NCBI GenBank assembly: GCA_021399435.1
Contig: JAJTUP010000091.1
Coordinates: forward strand, 173,530-237,529
Length of the DNA: 64,000 bases
Reading direction: 5' to 3'
Source of the DNA: Diaporthe sp. PMI_573
Lineage: Eukaryota; Ascomycota; Sordariomycetes; Diaporthales; Diaporthaceae
Part shown: one piece after another, positions 32,880-43,020 of the stretch
How the letters are laid out: every line of letters begins with the position of its first letter
Position numbering within the stretch: the first letter of the stretch is position 1
Notes under the pieces: generated by a model
The model's database searches: none
Told to the model about the DNA's origin: nothing
What the model saw: the letters and a program-made list of their open reading frames with translations, nothing else
Translations under genes and position numbers: made by a program

Positions 32880-33485
32880 CTGCAGAAGTACGCCAAGGCG
32901 AGAAACATACTCCATTCGACATTGGAGAAGATGCAACAGCAAAACCATCCTCACACCCTGATCCTATTACCACCTACCTGGAAAGCCGGCAGGGTCTTGT
33001 CTATATCTCCTTTGATGGCTGGACAGCTAGGAAACAACTCCTCCTGTATGGTATTGCTTGCTTCTGTAGGGACGATGAAGGGAAGCCCGTGAAGTTGATC
33101 CTGGGGGTTCCCGAGATCTTTCAACGCCATACGGGCTTTAACATTGTGGAAGTTGTTTACAGTATCTTGTAGAGATTCAATATTACTGACAAGATAGAAT
33201 ATGCCGTCCTTAATAACGCTACTAATAACGATATTGCAATAGGGGAGTTGGGAGATCTCTTAGGATTCTACGACGTAAACTGACGAGGCTGTTGCTTTGG
33301 CCATATCCTCAACCTTTCTGCAAAGGCCCTGCTATTTGCACTATACGAAAATGGGAGGGAGGCTGACGAGTTTGACGAAACTGTAGTAACTGACCGTGAG
33401 TGGATGGCATGGCGCAAAAGAGGTCCAGTTGGTTCGTAGGACGTCTGATTAGGCGGATTTGCGGACTGATATTAAATAGGCAAAT
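32880..33485 (+). pseudogene. Decayed copy of the second hAT transposase, RIP-like damage
   Basis: On the plus strand this aligns base by base with the gene at 7852-9067 (TYLESRQGL through WRKRGPVG and into the same intron). Comparing the two by eye over about 480 bases, more than thirty differences are C-to-T or G-to-A relative to the other copy and only a handful are of other kinds. Several fall in CpA or TpG. They create stops: CAG to TAG in YSILQRF and CGA to TGA after FYDVN. The homology fades before 32900 and ends near 33485. The direction and type of change are those of repeat-induced point mutation. Confidence 0.8.
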
Positions 33486-33632
33486 AAGATGCTAGCTAGT
33501 TGCCATTGTGCCTGACTCTTTGCCTTGTGATCTTACAAAAGTTAAAATCCAATAAAAGAAAATATCTAGTATTGGAGACGGCCGAGTTTAGTCCTCTTCC
33601 ATGTGCAATTGCATCTTTATTTAAATATTATA

Positions 33633-35261
33633 CTATCCAAGTGGTGGTGAAAGCAATGTTGCACTGGATCGCGATCTCCGGGGCCGCTTGTTGTGATCTA
33701 TCTGGCTCGCAGACGGCGCGTCCGACCTGCGGAACCGCTTGTTAAACCCATTGGTTCCGTCCGTGCTGCTCGGGCCCAGCCCAGAGCTACTACTCCCGCT
33801 GCTCGTGGTCTCCCTCGCGGTGTCGGGCTCGGAGCCAGATTCAACCGCGGCAGCCGGCTGCCAGATTCTGTGCGCCAGGGCTTCTTCAGCCGTAGGCCGT
33901 TCGGTAGGGTCCCAGGCCAACATGGAGCGGATGAGGGCCACAAGATCGTCGGGCATGCTGTCTTGCAGGCTCGCGAGGTGTGCAAGGACCTGCGCGTGGT
34001 TGTCCGGCTCGGACAGCGGGCCAGCCCACTTGACCCCTTCGAAGGTGGCTAGCATTGAGAGCCCCATACTGAAGACGTCGATGGCGTTGCTGTATTCACC
34101 CCTGCCAGTCTCCGGCGCGGTGAAGACCCGCGGCCCGAGACTTGCTTGGTTGCCCGTGGTACCGTGCTTGGACTTGCCAAAGTCGCAGATCGCAGCGATG
34201 GGGGGCTGGATGGAGAACACCAGCAGGTTATTGGGACTGATGTCCCGGTGCATAATTCCTGCAGCGTGCAAAGTGACGAGCCCCTGTAGCACCTGGCGAA
34301 ACAGTGTAAGCCTCTCAGGTAGGGATATTGCCCGCCACCCGGCGGTGTGAAAGGAAAACGGGGCGAAGGGCATGAGCAGGTGCACGTCTTCCAGGTCGTC
34401 TTGGAAGCATGGCGGGTTGTGGCCGTGCTCACACGATGCACCAATCAGGTGGACAAGACCGACCGTGTTGGGGGCAATCATAGAGGCGATGTTAATCTCG
34501 TTGTTCAGTTTGTATGCATCGCGGCGCTGACCGTGGATTGTTTTACAAGCCAATACAGCTCCGGACCGTTTATGCACACCAACCCTCACCACACCAAAAC
34601 CGCCCTTTGCGAGTGTGTGGTGTATAATTATGTCCCCTATGCGAATGTGTGTAGGCCGAGGTAGAGGATCAAGGCAGTTGACAACGAGGCAGTGGGGGTC
34701 CCAATCCTGACACCATTTCTGCATATACCTGTTACGACTAGTGCAGTATGCGGCCTCGTCGTCGACGGATATGTTTAGGATAAAATCCAGCGAGCCGATT
34801 CGGAGGTGGTTGTTGGTCCTGTAAAGGACGTGCTCGTCTCCGCAGGCCAGCTCGACATCACTGTCACCGTCGGCTAGAAGGAATACGACCGGATGGAACT
34901 CATTGACGTTGCGCAGGACGAGAGCCCCAGACTGCGAATGGATAAAGATGTTGCAAAATAGAGGCCCTCTGAGTTGGCGAGACCTGGCCGAGCAGATGGG
35001 CAGGTCGACAGTCTTAGGGTAAAACTTCCCAACTACCCAAACGCCATTACGGCCACGTCCTGGGTTGTCCAAGGAGAGCTCGAGCTTGTACTTGGATAGG
35101 GTCGCACGATGGACGGACTCGGGGACGTCCTGGACGACAACAGGGTTGAACGAGGCCTCGGGAGTCTGTTGCAGCTGCTTGCTGACCGAGTCCAGGCATT
35201 TCCGGGCAACTTCGTTCTCTGGCGTGAGTGTTGCAAAGCGAAGAGCCGATATTCCGGACAT
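33633..35261 (-). CDS. Serine/threonine protein kinase with N-terminal FHA-like domain
   Basis: This intronless gene of 542 residues phosphorylates Ser/Thr of unknown substrates. Residues about 55-170 look like a divergent FHA domain (GSLDFILNISVDDEA at its end), followed by the kinase domain with the glycine loop LAKGGFGVV (218-225), the ATP-anchoring Lys240 (VLACKTI), Glu255, HRDISPNN (338-345), DFG (360-362) and APE (382-384). All catalytic residues are kept, so it should be active. The C-terminal tail (about 460-542) is Ser-rich with basic clusters (KRFRRSD, KRPRRSR) that could send it to the nucleus. The FHA-plus-kinase order recalls Rad53/Cds1-type checkpoint kinases, but the N-terminal match is weak. 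It is transcribed divergently from the gene at 35688. Confidence 0.85.
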   Translation of the reverse strand: MSGISALRFATLTPENEVARKCLDSVSKQLQQTPEASFNPVVVQDVPESVHRATLSKYKLELSLDNPGRGRNGVWVVGKFYPKTVDLPICSARSRQLRGPLFCNIFIHSQSGALVLRNVNEFHPVVFLLADGDSDVELACGDEHVLYRTNNHLRIGSLDFILNISVDDEAAYCTSRNRYMQKWCQDWDPHCLVVNCLDPLPRPTHIRIGDIIIHHTLAKGGFGVVRVGVHKRSGAVLACKTIHGQRRDAYKLNNEINIASMIAPNTVGLVHLIGASCEHGHNPPCFQDDLEDVHLLMPFAPFSFHTAGWRAISLPERLTLFRQVLQGLVTLHAAGIMHRDISPNNLLVFSIQPPIAAICDFGKSKHGTTGNQASLGPRVFTAPETGRGEYSNAIDVFSMGLSMLATFEGVKWAGPLSEPDNHAQVLAHLASLQDSMPDDLVALIRSMLAWDPTERPTAEEALAHRIWQPAAAVESGSEPDTARETTSSGSSSSGLGPSSTDGTNGFNKRFRRSDAPSASQIDHNKRPRRSRSSATLLSPPLG

Positions 35262-35687
35262 GTTCGAGTTCTGACTGAGGTTTAACGCGGTAGTAGATAG
35301 TTGGTACTGGCAGCATCAGAGTGTATGAAGGTGGAATTGCTGTCCATCACTCCTCTCTGCCGGAGAATAAATATATATACAAGGAGGTAGCATCACTGCC
35401 CAGGTCAATTGTTGCAGTTGTTGGCAGAATGCAGCGGTGGCTGGGGATCCACTATTTTGGTGAGCCTCCGGCAACATCTTGGCACTCAGAGTTGGTGAGA
35501 AACTGTTAGTGGGTGCACTCATAGAACTTCCGGCGCTTGGCCCCGGCATTTCGAGGTTGTTTGTGGGCCGACTTGGAGATCCCCTCTACAACCTGCGACC
35601 ATCAACAACAGCAGTACATGCTACCAGAACAACCACGCGAAACAATAGTATCAATACGCATTTCAGCCTTATCAGTCCACATTCGCC
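35262..35687. promoter_or_regulatory. Shared divergent promoter region
   Basis: The 426 bases between the starts of the kinase gene (minus) and the basic nuclear protein gene (plus) must hold both promoters. A TATA-like AATAAATATATATAC lies at about 35366-35380. No further site can be named. Confidence 0.4.
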
Positions 35688-36941
35688 ATGGCTGATGCAC
35701 CATCCCAACCCTTCACAGGGCGCTTCTCTCCACGACGTGCAAGCGAGACATACGATGACTTCCTTGACCGATTCAAGGCCCACCGAGATGCCGAGCGTCA
35801 GCAATTCCTTGCCAACTACTACCGGTCTAAAGAGGCGCGCCTGCCCTCCCCGGGTAGCGAAGAAGGTCTAGATGACGAGGAAATGGCAATGATGGTCGCA
35901 CATCTCGAACGAGACATCCGGATCGAGAACGGGCGGCCAGAACCCGGGGACCTTCCGAACCCCGTACCACTGTACCCAAAGGTCGTGTACCCTCCCGGAA
36001 AATCCCTCAGCGAATGCACCGACTACGAAGACAGTGAAGACTGGAGAGGCCGCCCTGAAGACCTTGAATACGAACACGAATCGTGGGACAACTGTCTTCT
36101 TGCAGAGTCATCCCCGAGACTGAAGCGGGCCAGGTCTCCATTCGAAGGCGATGTTCATGAACCGCCGGCGAAGAGGACGAGAACGGATACAACTTCGGCA
36201 GTGCTCCCGGCGGGACAAAGCATATCGGGCGACAAGAGGAAGAGAACTCAGGTCGGCGGCGAAAAGGTACAAGCCATCTCCGGCCCCAAGAGGAGGAGAA
36301 CAGATGCGCACCGCCCGCCGTTACTACCCAGCGTGACCTCCAGCAGCACAAGGAAGAGGAAGTCTGTCTCCGACGAGACCCACGAGCCCGAGGTACAGAC
36401 TTATCGATCACTGGGAACAGGACGCCGAGCAGCAGGGGCCAAGAGACGAAAGATGGAAGAGGAGACAAGGACCAGCAACGCTACAACTGGGAAAGATCGG
36501 AACCGCATACTCCGCGTCACCCGGGCACGGCGCCGTGAACTATCAGGAACGGACGCTCAGCTGGTCCAACTCGGGGAGCGCGGCCGGCTCGAGATGCAAC
36601 GACAAGTCAACGATACTCAGGGACTAGCTACAGATGCTGCCGCCAGCAGATCGACACGCAAGCAGTCGTCTGCCACCACCAACAAGATTGAGCCCAAGGC
36701 CACCACCGCCAAGCCGAAGGCCAATAATACTATTCCCAAGACGGGCAATACCAAGATCGGTGCGAAGAGGAAGACTATCGCCAGCGCCAAGGCCACGGCT
36801 GCAATCGACGCCGGTACTGTCACCAGGTCCGTGGGCACCAAAGCAAGGAAAGTTAGCCAAGACGATGAGCTACCACCAGTTGTAAACAAGATGGCAGCAG
36901 TGTTAGGCAAGCTGGGGTCTATCAACAGACTGGATGTCTAG
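35688..36941 (+). CDS. Basic, disordered, probably nuclear protein of unknown function
   Basis: This single-exon gene encodes 417 residues. The first 130 residues are acidic and mixed (DDFLDRFKAHRDAERQQFL; LDDEEMAMMVAHLERD), and the rest is very rich in Lys, Arg, Ser and Thr. At least five strong nuclear-localisation-type clusters occur (AKRTRTD, DKRKRT, PKRRRT, TRKRKS, AKRRKM), and Ala/Thr/Lys-rich repeats lie near the C-terminus. No folded domain is recognised. The short hydrophobic end VNKMAAVLGKLGSINRLDV may be a binding helix. It is divergent from an FHA-like kinase gene and may be its partner or substrate, which is inference from position only. Confidence 0.7.
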   Translation: MADAPSQPFTGRFSPRRASETYDDFLDRFKAHRDAERQQFLANYYRSKEARLPSPGSEEGLDDEEMAMMVAHLERDIRIENGRPEPGDLPNPVPLYPKVVYPPGKSLSECTDYEDSEDWRGRPEDLEYEHESWDNCLLAESSPRLKRARSPFEGDVHEPPAKRTRTDTTSAVLPAGQSISGDKRKRTQVGGEKVQAISGPKRRRTDAHRPPLLPSVTSSSTRKRKSVSDETHEPEVQTYRSLGTGRRAAGAKRRKMEEETRTSNATTGKDRNRILRVTRARRRELSGTDAQLVQLGERGRLEMQRQVNDTQGLATDAAASRSTRKQSSATTNKIEPKATTAKPKANNTIPKTGNTKIGAKRKTIASAKATAAIDAGTVTRSVGTKARKVSQDDELPPVVNKMAAVLGKLGSINRLDV

Positions 36942-37070
36942 CCAATAGCCAGTGACGGGCTCATTTCTACGGTACCACTCCTTCTGGCGCCGCGGTAGTC
37001 AGGAAGAAGGCCCATGGAGTCCCTGGAGTGTGTCAGGGACAAGATGAGACAGACCGACGTGAAGTGCTGT

Positions 37071-37346
37071 GTACTGGTCATCCTGACAGGGTCGGGTGCA
37101 GCCAGGTGACGGTCTCGACATGTCGGTCTGGGCTTCCCCTCGAGAAGCAAAGGCGGTTGGGGATGCGTGTACTGGTCATCCTGACAGGGTCGGGTGCAGC
37201 CAGGTGACGCTCCTCAGACCGACCATTTGGGCAGAGCAGCTTATCCTTAGGTGGGCGGTTGCGTCTTTCCCCTTCTTTCGGGCTGCTTGTAGCGGACAGG
37301 TCGCGTGTGCTGGTCATCCTGACAGGGTCGGGTGCAGCCAGTGACG
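37071..37346 (+). repeat. 41-bp repeat, three interspersed copies
   Basis: Near-identical copies lie at 37071-37111, 37169-37209 and 37307-37346 (core CTGGTCATCCTGACAGGGTC then GGGTGCAGCCAG), all in the same orientation, separated by unrelated spacers of about 57 and 97 bases. Copy 3 lacks one G and has one substitution. Confidence 0.85.
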
Positions 37347-39365
37347 TTTCTTGACCTGTTGTTGCGAGCTTCTTGGGCCAACTCTTCAACACTTCCAAAG
37401 CGCGGGCAGACTACAGTGTGACTACTTACACGCTCCACACATATCTATCATGACACGGCAAGGCTGGTACTTATTAAAGGAACGTGCCGAGGGGTTTAGC
37501 GATTTCTATAACGAAGTGTATAACGTCGTGGGCGTTCATCTAAGAACCACCGAGCGTGCTTTCGGCGAGAGACAGGTGACCCAGGTGGCTTCATCGAGCA
37601 TAGTTACTGCCAGCACCGACAAAATTGGTAATTTTGTGTAAAAATATCTCTCAGCAGCAGGCGGCGGGGTTTATTATAGAAAGTGTGAAAGGAACTGTCC
37701 CGGCGTTCAATCTGGTGTACAACTTTGGTATGTCTAGGTGGCCCCAACACGGCGGCTGCATGAAATAAGGAAACGTGTCACAACAATCTCGCAATATCTA
37801 CCTTCAGCCTGTTTCTGATTTCCATATTCTTGTTCCTGAAACAAAACGTGAAGACATTAGACAGTATAAGAAGCTCTATCTTACTTTTGACCAGGCTCGG
37901 ATTGATATCTTCCCAAACGTTTTTACTTCGAGACACCCCTTGCCTATGATGAATCCAAGCACTGAAAATGACCTTCCTCTCTATCTGGATGATATTGCTA
38001 TATACCTTCTGATAATCGGAAGTGTAGTGTATATTCTCATTTGACGGCTTGATACATCGCATGAGCTGACTACATCGTTAAACCTATTATAGGCATAAAT
38101 CACAGGCTTAAGATGAGCCTGATAGGATTTTGATTATCAAGTCCCGCTCGTCTTCGTCCACGTCTGCTCTTGATTATATCCTCTGTCAAGCGGCCCGCGA
38201 GTACGGTCGTCAAAGTGAGAGCCACCTGCCAGGCCTAGTCGGTGGCACTTGGCCGCAATCCAAATATGTTTCAGTGCTTGTCGAGAACAGCGAGATCCGA
38301 TTTCCACAGTCTCCTCGCCAGTGGAACAACCAGGTTCAATGGCAACCGGGCTGTTCAGCCTGTACTTTGGGGCGCCTACAGTACAGACCACAAGTCCATT
38401 GAGGTTTACTTCAAATTGGCGGCTTCGTCCATTCCAAAAGCGCACGGTACCACATCAAGTACTTTAATTCATCGATACTCTGAGTATTTTAGAGCATTTA
38501 TGGATACAGTACTTCCATTTCATGCCGTACATTCTCCCGGCTGAAATACCGTACCTGGAGAAATAGCATGCCTGGTCGAGTTTTCGACTTTCGCAGCGAT
38601 AAAATACGGTACTGTACATATGTCCTCTTGTAGGTCTGAGAGGTTGGTGAGAAAGTGCTGAGTTAAAAATAGGAAGAGTTGGTTAGGAACACCTCAATGC
38701 ACAAAGAGTTGGATGTCTATATAAATATGCAAAGCCCAGCAACACTGTACCGTATACTACGAGACATGTTGCAACGATTCATTTCAGCTTGCTATACTTT
38801 GCAGTACCAACGTTACGTTATCAAATATTAAAGGCTTTCATGGATAGTTCCGAGAATTTCAAAGACTGGCCAGCTTTACCAAGCCTAGCCGACGATCTTA
38901 GCTCGCGTCTCGAGAGGCATTAGTGGCAGGTCGACTGGACGGCGACGACGATGCCGGTAATGCCGACGGCGAGGGCGGCGAGGGCGCCAAGGGCGCCGCC
39001 AAGGAAACGCAGGACGAGATCATCGCCATAATGCCCGGCTTTGTTGACTTACTATTCAACTAGCTGGGTCACTTGGGAGGCGACGTGGGCATCGTGGGCA
39101 ATGTGGGCAACGTTTGGCAACACTTGGGTCTAATAGTGCTTATTTGGTGCGCTTAAGTGTGTGGGAATAGTGGCATGCAGCGGCATGTTAATCGGTGTAA
39201 TCACGTTAACTATTTGTATGGCGAACCCATAGTGTTTTTTAATTCAGGCACAGGGGCCAGCATGATTAGTCAGAAAAAGTTGTGTGCCCTCCGTTTATGG
39301 TTGTGCGAATCTCCGTTTTCTAATATTGTGTGTAAATTACAGTACTTGTCAGTAGTACATGTCTC
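37347..39365. other. Repeat-rich stretch without a supported gene
   Basis: Open frames at 37450-37641 and 37775-38044 have ordinary composition but no motif, and stop codons surround them. From 38440 to 38830 the sequence is rich in TACGGTA/CAGTAC-like words. 38930-39130 is GC-rich with GTGGGCA and GGCGAGG tandem words. No element ends could be defined. Confidence 0.4.
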
Positions 39366-39415
39366 GTGACAACGATCAATCTGACCTGGCTGGGGAAATA
39401 CTCAGTTGGCCAAAC
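39366..39415 (+). repeat. 50-bp dispersed repeat, copy 2
   Basis: This is the partner of 18342-18391, with 46 of 50 identical bases. The flanks on both sides do not align. Confidence 0.7.
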
Positions 39416-40295
39416 AATCCATGGCCTCGTGTTGGTTTCCATGGGAGGATACGGTGCCGAGCGTGTCCGCGGCTGTGAAACCGAGTTTGGGAGGCTCGGC
39501 GCAGGAGATAATATCCCGTACTACAATATCATATACTACGGAAATATTGCCCAGGCGGCTTGTGGGTTCTTCTGATTATGCTAAGCCTTGCCTTTGCAGC
39601 CTTTATTCAAGCATGCGAAGATATCGGTTTTGGCCGGCTGCGGGACGGTCGACGCCGTTGAATTTATTTGAATAGATCTTTGGATGTGCTGCTTCTTGGA
39701 ACCAATGGGAAAGTTGGAGGAGAACCTAGAATTACCTGCCAATATCTAATCGTTTGTCGGTTAAACTTGTTCAGGATTCCACTATGATAGAGGTCGGCTT
39801 AGACCTGCAGCAGGGTTGACTAGCAAGTCAAAGACGTCGTCTTCGTCAAGCGGGATGTAACTATTATCTTCATCCTCACCCCCTGACTAGTCAATCAGTC
39901 TGTGACTGCTTTTTACTTGAGCACCGGTCACCCAAAACCGTGGGCACCGCAATTTCCAAGAATACTAGCGTACTTCACGAGCAAGCGTGCATCCATCTCC
40001 ACGACCCCTTTGCCTTTTCCTTGCTGATGTGACCCTGTTGGAGCATTGGTTGTGCATGTATTCGCTCCGCAAGACCCTAGTCCCAGTCCCACCCGCTGCT
40101 GGGACGTCCATGGACCGCTGGCGGGACGTCCACTGTGCTCTGAAGGGATGTCCGCAACTCTGACCGGCCAGTCTCTTCCAGAGACTCATCCCGACGTCGT
40201 GTACGGATCCAGATCGGGCGAAGCTAGAGGGTCCAGATCTCTCTTTCTCGCGTTCCACCTGCTTCCATATTAAAACTTCCCACAGAAGCGAAGCT
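39416..40295. other. Intergenic stretch without a supported gene
   Basis: The frames are short and unremarkable. The last 300 bases on the plus strand are antisense to the 3' end of the ULP1-like gene. Confidence 0.4.
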
Positions 40296-41960
40296 TCAAG
40301 TAATTTCGAGCTCTTTGATACCATGATCGAGGTCTTTGACGACTTTGCTTGTCTTAACGGCCATATCTTTCCTGACTCCCTTGCGTGCTTGTACCTGCCG
40401 TACATGTTCGTGTGCGAGACGAGCCATCTGATCTTCTCCCCAAGAATTCTCAATTTCATTAATCCTTTCGACACAAACTTGGTAGTCTTTCTCCTTCATT
40501 TCCAGCAGGGCTTCCTCCTTTGCGGTAGCTTCCATCAGGCCACCCAGAAACATGCGGATAGAACGCAACTCCCCAGCCTTTTTCATGTTTACGTCCTTCT
40601 TTGCCTGCTCTGTCAAAGGTATCTGCTGGCGGAGATCCTCTATAAAAGAATCTGGATTGATCGTCAAAGTCTCGGTACCAGTGCTAAAGGATGATAGCAG
40701 GCTTTGTACTATTTGTCTGTCGTGCAGGGTGACAGTAACCGATTCGGTGACATGGGCCCTGGGAATGTTGTAACTCTGTCCTGCAGTTGCTCTCAGAAAT
40801 GAGGCCATGGCGATTCTCCAAGGTGCGGGATCGAAGGTCTCTGGCAGATGTATTTTGACCCCATAGGACAGCCCGATGACATAGACAGCGCTCCAAAAGA
40901 TAGCAATGCCAGAATTCGCACTTGATGCTCGTGGTACAGGGACCTCCGTGATGGGTCCCGTCAGGGTAGACCTCCCGCGGAACAGTGTCCCGATCTTCTC
41001 TGTGGCAGCTCTTTTGTGTTCCACAGCCGGCAGTGAATCTAAGAGCCTTACTCCATTGGAATCAAGCACAGCCAGGACCCAGTGGCCCAGAGAAGAATCG
41101 GAAGGCCTGATGGGGACGGGGACTAGGGTGATTGGCTTAGTGGCTCTTTTTGAGTTGGCACACTGGTGCCAGGCATAGTCGGAGTCAGGCACAGCTTTCC
41201 CAAGGGAGTCTATAACTCTGACGGTACATGGGACCATATCGGCCAGTTTCTTGAAGGAATGACTGATGAGTTTGTCGTCCAGGAGATCCTCCGCATCAAG
41301 GTTGTTAAGGAATTCGTCGTCGACGTCACGCTCAGTCTCGACCTGCAAAACAGAGAGTCTCCCACCATGTAGAGGGCTGGCTGTTGAAGGTGACAGCGGT
41401 TGTTGGACAGGCTGTTGAGAGGAATGATTAAGTTTAGCCACCGTTTCTCCGTGTTCAACCGCCACTCTTTTACTCGACAGAGCCAGCTGCTCGCCCGCCT
41501 TTCGTTTCTTTGGGCCGACATTTGCACCCTTGCTTCGGGTCCGATTAGCAACGGCGGGAGGGGTAGCGTTGTGTGCAACGGCTTTGGGTGTTTCAGGTAT
41601 TCGAGCACGATGGTCTGGAGGATCCTCGCCGGCTTCACAGTCACTTCCCCGTCGCCCCACCCGTCGCCCCCCTCGTCCCCCTTTTCCCCTTCGTCCGCCT
41701 CGGACCCCTCGTCCTCCGCTACGCACATCCGTTGTGTCTTCAGGGGTACTTGGGGATGTGAGCTGATCAGCATTTTCCCCGCAAACGACTCGAATAGTAC
41801 TGTTCTCGCTTATCTGCTCGACAAGCGAGCACTCATTTGTTCGCTCGGCCGACGTAGCGATAGATTCTGTTGATGTTGGCAGCATTTCCAAAGATGTGTG
41901 CTCCCTGGGAAGTTGCAGGCTGAGATCATTATAGAGTTGATGCAACATCGACCTGCCCAC
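40296..41960 (-). CDS. ULP1-like (C48) domain protein with the catalytic cysteine replaced
   Basis: The protein has 554 residues in one exon. A disordered first half contains an RGG-type stretch (SGGRGVRGGRR..., about 81-106), typical of RNA-binding tails, and an NLS-like PKKRK (150-154). Residues about 230-385 look like a ULP1/SENP cysteine protease fold: GHWVLAVLD (catalytic-type His293), VRLLDSLP (Asp308) and, where the family has D-C-G, ANSGIAIFW with Ser350. The nucleophile is therefore lost, and the protein is probably not a protease. Residues 440-540 are strongly charged and likely coiled coil. In fungi such ULP1-like genes often sit in accessory or transposon-rich DNA. It is divergent from the gene at 42367, about 400 bases away. 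Confidence 0.7.
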   Translation of the reverse strand: MGRSMLHQLYNDLSLQLPREHTSLEMLPTSTESIATSAERTNECSLVEQISENSTIRVVCGENADQLTSPSTPEDTTDVRSGGRGVRGGRRGKGGRGGRRVGRRGSDCEAGEDPPDHRARIPETPKAVAHNATPPAVANRTRSKGANVGPKKRKAGEQLALSSKRVAVEHGETVAKLNHSSQQPVQQPLSPSTASPLHGGRLSVLQVETERDVDDEFLNNLDAEDLLDDKLISHSFKKLADMVPCTVRVIDSLGKAVPDSDYAWHQCANSKRATKPITLVPVPIRPSDSSLGHWVLAVLDSNGVRLLDSLPAVEHKRAATEKIGTLFRGRSTLTGPITEVPVPRASSANSGIAIFWSAVYVIGLSYGVKIHLPETFDPAPWRIAMASFLRATAGQSYNIPRAHVTESVTVTLHDRQIVQSLLSSFSTGTETLTINPDSFIEDLRQQIPLTEQAKKDVNMKKAGELRSIRMFLGGLMEATAKEEALLEMKEKDYQVCVERINEIENSWGEDQMARLAHEHVRQVQARKGVRKDMAVKTSKVVKDLDHGIKELEIT

Positions 41961-42366
41961 GGTGACAGAGTCCCGCCGTGGCTTGCTTGAGGTGCAGGCC
42001 GCCCCTGCCTCGGTGAGGCAGTTCGAATCGGCCGCTACTATTATAGAGTAGGCACAGTTATTAGACTGCCTTCACCGTTGCCTTGAACGATAAGCTGCTT
42101 GGTCCGCTACTGTATGAAACCGTGGACGAGCCTTCCACTGGGTGTGAAGTTGCCGTCGCACAAAGCTCGAAACAGGGCAGTGTATCGCGAAGTCTCTGAC
42201 GGTTCACTAACTATTATTTACGTGATCTAGTTCTACCGAATTCGTTGAGGTTCCATGAGCGTTGGTGTCCAGTTCGGAAACGGGGTGTGCAAGATTGAGA
42301 GCGATCAAGGACGTTTCTCCAGGCGGCCACCCATCATCTTGCCCCGGAAAGCACACTTGCTACGCC

Positions 42367-43020
42367 ATGGCGGAAGAAATCGACCGTGTTCTTACCTCAA
42401 TTCAAGGATTGAGCCTCGTCAATGGCACGACCGAATTGCCTAGTTTGCGATCTCGTCGCGCAGCAAACCCAAAACAGAATCTTGTGGGCGCAACTGAAGC
42501 GTTAACACTTGCTACCGAAGCCACCGCCTCACACGCGCAACGACTTCTCTCAGCGGCCGACAAAATTTCTGGGCCAGGCCATGATTTGGCGCACCTCGTT
42601 TCCCTCAGAAGAAGAGCCAAAGCCCTTGCCGACATCACGGTGACCTTCGGCGATGCATTCGACTGCTACATCCTGTCGCAAATCAAATCATTGGCTGGTC
42701 CAGGGACAACAGCAGAGAAACTGCTCTCCCATTTCGATGCCCATTTGCGGGGCATCACCCAAGATGTCGTCAGTAGCACCACCGACGAGGGCAGCGTCCT
42801 GCGCGAGATACTGGAGCGTTGTTACAGCGAGTCTCTTCAAAGATGGGGCACCCTAAACTTTGATAACTACGCCGACTCCCTAGATGAAACCTGCCTCGAA
42901 TCGCCCTACGATCCCGACTTTGAGAGTGAGGAGTATTACGAGCACGAGAATCGTCTGGAAGTTGACGAGGTTTACGCCAATGCCTTTCGCTGCAACCGTA
43001 GACGTAAGGCCGTGGGATAG
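42367..43020 (+). CDS. Unidentified 217-residue protein
   Basis: The start MAEEIDRVLTSIQGL at 42367 is the first convincing ATG in a frame open further upstream. The protein is mostly helical by composition, with alanine/leucine-rich segments (TEALTLATEATASHAQRLL; LVSLRRRAKALADITV) and a very acidic stretch (YDPDFESEEYYEHENRLEVDE), ending with a basic CNRRRKAVG. There is no known domain, signal peptide or membrane segment. It shares a 400-base divergent promoter region with the ULP1-like gene. Function is unknown; it could be a partner of that protein. Confidence 0.6.
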   Translation: MAEEIDRVLTSIQGLSLVNGTTELPSLRSRRAANPKQNLVGATEALTLATEATASHAQRLLSAADKISGPGHDLAHLVSLRRRAKALADITVTFGDAFDCYILSQIKSLAGPGTTAEKLLSHFDAHLRGITQDVVSSTTDEGSVLREILERCYSESLQRWGTLNFDNYADSLDETCLESPYDPDFESEEYYEHENRLEVDEVYANAFRCNRRRKAVG

